9,903 nucleotides of DNA. It comes from Bacteroidota bacterium. Its GTDB lineage: Bacteria; Bacteroidota; Bacteroidia; Bacteroidales; WCHB1-69. The DNA lies in contig JAEWUL010000206.1 of the NCBI GenBank assembly GCA_023459435.1, positions 1 through 9,903 of the forward strand. Direction: 5' to 3'. Below, one piece after another: positions 6,636-9,903 of the stretch. The notes below the pieces were generated by a model. That model saw nothing but the letters and a program-made list of their open reading frames with translations, made no database searches and had not been told where the DNA came from. Each line of letters opens with the position of its first letter. Positions within the stretch are counted from its first letter, which is position 1. A program made the translations under genes and the position numbers.

Positions 6636-7274
6636 ATGTTACATAATATTTTTCAAGATACTATTAAAACCATTCGGTTAGATTCGAATGGTTTTTCTCA
6701 TTATTATGAGGGTACATTTTTTGATTTCTCACAACTTTATCATCAGGAGATCCTCATCGTTATTGCGAATCAGCCACCAGTGGCTATCCCAATGGAAATC
6801 TATCAAAAGGATAAACAAACAGATTATCTTAAAATCCAGTATGATCTTACAGAAATGGGACAGATCGTAACCACTGATTTTAAAGACTATGTTTTATTGA
6901 ATTATATCCCCACTGAAGAAACAGCTATTCTTGAAAAAATCACGACACCCATTCACTTTATCCCTTTGTTCCTTTACCAAATGGCACATCTTTTTCCAAT
7001 TCCAGAGATGTTATTCCTTTTGGATGTGAAAGAACATCATATGAATTGTGCCTTGCTAAAACATGAAGAACTTCAGTTTATAACTTATTTTTCTTTAACA
7101 GAAGATACCGATTGTCTATATCATGTGATGAATATTTGTACTCAATATAAAATTGACCCCAGTGAGATCGATCTATACTATTCCTCACTTCCCGATTCAT
7201 TGATTCACCTGTTAAAATCCTATTTTACAATTTCTCATCTTGAGAAACCTCTTTTTAATCAAAACCTTTTATAA
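6636..7274 (+). CDS. DUF3822-like protein (actin-ATPase-fold family)
   Basis: 212-aa soluble protein. The N-terminal TIKTIRLDSNGFSHYYEG and the position directly before rsmD fit the Bacteroidota DUF3822 family. From memory, a Bacteroides member of that family has a solved structure with an actin-like ATPase fold. No transmembrane segment or classical nucleotide-binding motif is readable here. The ATG at 6636, 2 nt after the previous stop, is chosen; an in-frame TTG at 6624 overlaps the upstream gene and adds only four residues. The fold would make it a distant analogue of PilM/GspL cytoplasmic domains, which is suggestive beside a pseudopilin-like gene. The DUF assignment itself is by pattern and context. 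The rsmD gene starts 3 nt downstream. Confidence 0.65.
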   Translation: MLHNIFQDTIKTIRLDSNGFSHYYEGTFFDFSQLYHQEILIVIANQPPVAIPMEIYQKDKQTDYLKIQYDLTEMGQIVTTDFKDYVLLNYIPTEETAILEKITTPIHFIPLFLYQMAHLFPIPEMLFLLDVKEHHMNCALLKHEELQFITYFSLTEDTDCLYHVMNICTQYKIDPSEIDLYYSSLPDSLIHLLKSYFTISHLEKPLFNQNLL

Positions 7275-7277
7275 AAA

Positions 7278-7838
7278 ATGAGAATCATCAATGGTAAAAA
7301 CAGAGGTAAAAAAATTGAAGCTCCGGCTTCTTTACCCGTAAGACCCACTACAGATCTTGGAAAAGAATCCCTCTTTAATATTTTAAACAATTACTTCCAT
7401 TTTGATAGAGTCAGAGTTCTGGATCTTTTTGCCGGAACAGGAAATATCACTTATGAATTTGCATCGCGAGGTGCGGTTTCTGTTACTGCAGTTGATCAAC
7501 ATCAGGGATGTGCAGATTTTATCCGCAAAACGATCCATCAATTGGGATATGAGAATGTTTCCATAGTTAGAGGTGATGCTTTTAAATTTGTAGAAAGATC
7601 AAGACAAAAATATGATATCATCTTTGCTGATCCACCTTATGATATGGAAAATCTTGAAAAAATTGTGGAAAAAGTGTTTCAAAATAAACTGCTCCATCCA
7701 GATGGATGGTTGGTATTGGAACATGCTAGACACTACGATTTTTCTAAACACCCCCATTTCTACCAACATAGAAAGTACGGAAAGCTGAATTTTACATTTC
7801 TGGTGAATTTATCTGAACCTGTTGCTGCTGAAGAATAA
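7278..7838 (+). CDS. rsmD: 16S rRNA (guanine(966)-N(2))-methyltransferase
   Basis: SAM-dependent methyltransferase that modifies G966 of 16S rRNA during 30S assembly. At 186 aa it has family-typical length. It opens with MRIINGKNRGKKIEAP and has VRPTTDLGKESLFNIL at 21-36, both RsmD hallmarks. SAM motif I is LDLFAGTGNI (48-57), the acidic SAM-ribose residue lies in AVDQ (71-74), and the catalytic DPPY is at 118-121. The start ATG is 3 nt after the DUF3822-like stop. The stop is followed by a 30-nt AT-rich gap before pth. Confidence 0.95.
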   Translation: MRIINGKNRGKKIEAPASLPVRPTTDLGKESLFNILNNYFHFDRVRVLDLFAGTGNITYEFASRGAVSVTAVDQHQGCADFIRKTIHQLGYENVSIVRGDAFKFVERSRQKYDIIFADPPYDMENLEKIVEKVFQNKLLHPDGWLVLEHARHYDFSKHPHFYQHRKYGKLNFTFLVNLSEPVAAEE

Positions 7839-7868
7839 CATCAATAATTTGATATTAAATAATTTAAA

Positions 7869-8459
7869 ATGGATGATAATAAAAAGTTTCTGATTGTTGG
7901 TTTGGGAAATGCAGAAGATCAATATTCAGGAACACGGCATAATATTGGGTTTGAAGTGTTGGTTAAACTGGCCAAACAGCTGGATGTTATGTTTAAAAGT
8001 GATCGCTACGCGTATGTGGCACGGGCAAAATATAAAGGGAGAACGCTCATCTTGATTATGCCTACCACATTCATGAATTTGAGTGGAAAAGCTGTCAAAT
8101 ACTGGATGGAAGCTGAAAACATTGATGCACAACATATAATGGTTGTTTCTGATGATTTGGATTTGCCACCGGGACAATTGAGAATCAGACCCAAGGGGGG
8201 GGGCGGATCCCATAATGGACTCAATCATATCATTCAAATATTAGGACACGGGAACTACCCAAGGTTGCGTTTTGGAATTGGTAAGAATTTTCCTCAAGGG
8301 TATCAGGTGGATTATGTACTAGGGACATTTACCTCTGAAGAGCGGAGTATCATAGATCCAGCTATTGAGAAAGCCGCTGAAATATGTAAATCGTTTGCAA
8401 CAGCAGGATTACAAAGAACCATGAATCAGTTTAATACAAAAGAGGCTGACTCCAAGTAG
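7869..8459 (+). CDS. pth: Peptidyl-tRNA hydrolase
   Basis: Releases tRNA from prematurely dropped peptidyl-tRNA in the cytoplasm; usually essential. The protein is 196 aa. LIVGLGN (8-14) precedes TRHNIGF (22-28) with the catalytic His24. PTTFMNLSG (65-73) provides Asn70. SDDLDLPPG (94-102) contains Asp95, and KGGGGSHNGLNHI (109-121) contains Asn116. All expected active-site residues are present. The Gly run at 110-113 is encoded partly by GGG codons, which creates a nine-G homopolymer at 8195-8203. The next gene starts 6 nt after the stop codon. Confidence 0.97.
   Translation: MDDNKKFLIVGLGNAEDQYSGTRHNIGFEVLVKLAKQLDVMFKSDRYAYVARAKYKGRTLILIMPTTFMNLSGKAVKYWMEAENIDAQHIMVVSDDLDLPPGQLRIRPKGGGGSHNGLNHIIQILGHGNYPRLRFGIGKNFPQGYQVDYVLGTFTSEERSIIDPAIEKAAEICKSFATAGLQRTMNQFNTKEADSK
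8195..8203 (+). repeat. G9 homopolymer inside pth
   Basis: Nine consecutive G bases within AAG GGG GGG GGC, encoding Lys-Gly-Gly-Gly of the conserved KGGGGSHNG loop. Loss of one G leads to a TAG stop 15 codons further on; gain of one G leads to TAA within a few codons. Confidence 0.95.
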
Positions 8460-8465
8460 CTCACT

Positions 8466-9068
8466 ATGAAAAGAAATCTGCTATTCGTATTGATAACCGG
8501 TATCACCATCATGAGTTACGCTCAATCGAATAGTTGGTTCACTAAAAAGTTTGACGATACAAGGGTTTTTAAATATGGATTTAAAGCAGCCATTAATCTT
8601 CCCCTGGAGGCCGATTTTTCGATGTTAAAAGGAGATAGATCTTTATCTGGAGAGATGGGGTTCTTTTTTAGGATAGGAGAGCAATATGCTGCTGAAATGG
8701 GTTTAGAACTCTATTTTAACAAAAGGTATTTTTCTGATCGTTCCCCATTTTTAACGAGTATGATTGAAACCAGATATATGCAGTTACCGATTAGGTTTCG
8801 ATATATATTTTTTACTCATCAATATCATCAGTTTCATGGAGCAGTAGGTTTGATCTATCAACAACTATTACAAGTATCACATAACAATGTTGGATATAGC
8901 AAAAAAGAGCTCATTAAATCGCCGTTTTTACTCACTATCGGAATGGGTTATACATACCAATTTCTAAGTTTTGAACTCAATTATCGATATTTCCTCCGAA
9001 ATTTTGATATTGATAGAACAAAAAACAAGCAAAAACAGCTCAATTTATCGATGTATCTAACGTTTTAG
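8466..9068 (+). CDS. Outer-membrane beta-barrel protein (PorT-like type)
   Basis: 200-aa exported protein. Residues 1-19 form a signal peptide with basic start (MKRN), hydrophobic core and an Ala-X-Ala-like end (SYA/Q). The mature part alternates aromatic and polar residues in beta-strand fashion, with YGFKAAINLPLEADF (37-51), GEMGFFFRIGEQYAAEMGLEL (strand-turn-strand), RYMQLPIRFRYIFF and SFELNYRYF. It ends in Phe (LNLSMYLTF), as expected for BAM substrates. This fits the small OMP beta-barrel families common in Bacteroidota; the precise function is unknown. The start is 6 nt after pth, so it is probably co-transcribed with it. No strong terminator follows, and the tRNA gene begins 111 nt downstream. 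Confidence 0.75.
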   Translation: MKRNLLFVLITGITIMSYAQSNSWFTKKFDDTRVFKYGFKAAINLPLEADFSMLKGDRSLSGEMGFFFRIGEQYAAEMGLELYFNKRYFSDRSPFLTSMIETRYMQLPIRFRYIFFTHQYHQFHGAVGLIYQQLLQVSHNNVGYSKKELIKSPFLLTIGMGYTYQFLSFELNYRYFLRNFDIDRTKNKQKQLNLSMYLTF

Positions 9069-9153
9069 AAAAAATATTGATCTGTATTTCAATAATATAA
9101 AAAAAAATAGGCAAAAAAACGAAAATAACAGCTGAGTGTATTAAAAAAAGGTG

Positions 9154-9161
9154 TATTTTTG
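9154..9161 (+). promoter_or_regulatory. -7 promoter box for tRNA-Val
   Basis: TATTTTTG, an exact TAnnTTTG match ending 18 nt before the first tRNA base. No clear -33 TTTG is visible. The preceding stretch 9069-9153 is A-rich and shows only a weak 6-bp inverted repeat (9075-9080 with 9089-9094). Confidence 0.5.
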
Positions 9162-9179
9162 CAACCTCAAAACGAGAAA

Positions 9180-9254
9180 GGGAGTTTAGCTCAGCTGGTT
9201 CAGAGCATCTGCCTTACAAGCAGAGGGTCGGCGGTTCGAATCCGTCAACTCCCA
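9180..9254 (+). tRNA. tRNA-Val (anticodon UAC)
   Basis: A full cloverleaf can be drawn. The acceptor arms GGGAGTT (9180-9186) and AACTCCC (9247-9253) pair completely. The D stem is GCTC/GAGC (9189-9192, 9203-9206). The anticodon stem is TCTGC/GCAGA (9208-9212, 9220-9224) with loop CTTACAA, anticodon TAC at 9215-9217. The T arm is GGCGG/CCGTC with loop TTCGAAT and contains one G-U pair. The discriminator is A; CCA is not encoded. It reads GUA codons (and GUG/GUU by wobble). Confidence 0.97.
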
Positions 9255-9265
9255 CACTAAAGATC

Positions 9266-9305
9266 AAGCACTTACGACGAAAACGAGTAAGTGCTTTTTT
9301 ATTTT
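9266..9305 (+). terminator. Rho-independent terminator after tRNA-Val
   Basis: A perfect 10-bp stem, AAGCACTTAC (9266-9275) with GTAAGTGCTT (9287-9296), has an 11-nt loop that can add a CG/CG pair around AAAA. It is followed by a T-rich tract (9295-9305 with one A). It starts 12 nt after the tRNA. Confidence 0.85.
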
Positions 9306-9468
9306 GCTGACCTTATAGTGACCTTCTGAAGTGAGAGAGAGTGTTTTTTCAACCTTCATTGTATGGTAGTACTGGTTTACCTAGTGTCCCCATACGAGTG
9401 ATGGTGGGATGTATTCTTTTAAAGCAATTAAAAGTTTACAAACCATTGCAGGTAGGCAAGTTATAGAA
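9306..9468. other. Gap without a convincing gene
   Basis: Between the terminator and the phage gene fragment. It holds a direct repeat TGACCTT (9308-9314 and 9319-9325, 11 bp apart). The minus-strand frame of the portal fragment continues here but is broken by TAA at 9436-9438 and TGA at 9349-9351. No copy of the tRNA 3' end is seen, so no attachment site can be marked. It may be decayed phage DNA. Confidence 0.4.
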
Positions 9469-9903
9469 TTAGATAGGATATTTTTGAGCTAGCAATCTAC
9501 TTCTACCATAGAAATAGTTTTGATTTAGTTCTAAACAAAAATTATCTCTGTAGTGCATGATCAAACGTGGATCACATTGTAAATATCCCCCTGATGAATG
9601 AATATTATAGCTTTTAATTGGGTTTTGATCTCTCTTTGGAGTGAATAATTGGTTATTATATCCAGAGTCAATAGTAACTAAATGAGAAGGTAAAACCCAG
9701 AAATTTTCACAAATATCCCAAAGGTTTTGAGTTCCGGGTAATGTTGGAGCATAGATATAGGAATCTCCAACCAAGTATTTATAAATAAAGACTTGATGAA
9801 CGAATTCTTTGAAAGTTTGTAGTGGATTTGGTTTGTTGAAAAACCTTTTCATCTTCTCTCCGACAATCTTATCTTTAGGACTAGTTGCTGAATCAGACCA
9901 AAC
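9469..9903 (-). pseudogene. Phage portal protein fragment, 3'-truncated, runs off the window
   Basis: The minus-strand frame is open from the window edge (VWSDSATSPKD...) to TAA at 9469-9471. NPLQTFKEFVHQVFIYKYLVGDSYIY, FWVLPSHLVTIDSG, DPRLIMHYRD and YFYGRSRLLAQ follow the order found in dsDNA tailed-phage portal proteins: a helical clip with 'YK..G.+YIY', 'LW.LP...V.I..G', an 'I.H' strand and 'YG.S.L.A'. Portals form the dodecameric DNA gate of the capsid and normally go on for 150-250 residues after this motif. Here the frame ends six residues later, so the C-terminal half is missing. Met at 9850-9852 is not the true start, because the frame continues upstream without a stop. The identification is by motif order and not certain. 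It suggests a prophage remnant beside tRNA-Val. Confidence 0.55.

Noticed and set aside
7926..8237. Minus-strand frames opposite pth
   Set aside because: Antisense shadows; Pth carries every expected catalytic residue.
9409..9492. 27-codon plus-strand frame (MYSFKAIKSLQTIAG...)
   Set aside because: Looks protein-like but is very short, has no recognised homologue and overlaps the end of the portal fragment.

Overview
The window looks like chromosomal DNA of a Bacteroidota member, probably Bacteroidales. It is AT-rich. Several intergenic regions carry the Bacteroidota -7 promoter box TAnnTTTG instead of a sigma70-type -10 box, and strong Shine-Dalgarno sequences are absent. The proteins are also typical of the phylum: FolK next to a deoxynucleoside kinase, a DUF3822-like protein before RsmD, and an outer-membrane beta-barrel protein with a terminal Phe. 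No species assignment is attempted.

Minus strand, 51-4695: five genes transcribed leftward. In transcription order they are a 61-aa PspC protein, a 200-aa PspC protein with an 11-residue repeat helix, a LiaF-like membrane protein with a Toastrack-type beta domain, valyl-tRNA synthetase (valS), and an unannotated 56-aa two-helix membrane protein. The first three form a Psp/Lia-type envelope-stress module without PspA in view. valS may have its own promoter at 2899-2906. Two arrays of 7-bp tandem repeats lie in this block, one before the second pspC gene and one over the stop codon of the 56-aa gene.

Plus strand, 4782-9068: folK and a deoxynucleoside kinase gene start from a very compact divergent promoter shared with the psp genes. 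A second run follows: a pseudopilin-like single-pass membrane protein, a DUF3822-like (actin-ATPase-fold family) protein, rsmD, pth and an outer-membrane beta-barrel gene, mostly 2-6 nt apart. It combines folate and nucleotide supply, 16S rRNA methylation and peptidyl-tRNA recycling with envelope proteins of unknown role.

9069-9903: a tRNA-Val(UAC) gene with promoter box and hairpin terminator, about 160 nt with no convincing gene, then on the minus strand a phage portal protein gene that is cut off in mid-domain and runs out of the window. This suggests a decayed prophage beside the tRNA gene. The most interesting items are the PspC protein with hendecad repeats and its operon, the pseudopilin-like/DUF3822 pair, the interlocked divergent promoter, and a G9 tract inside pth.
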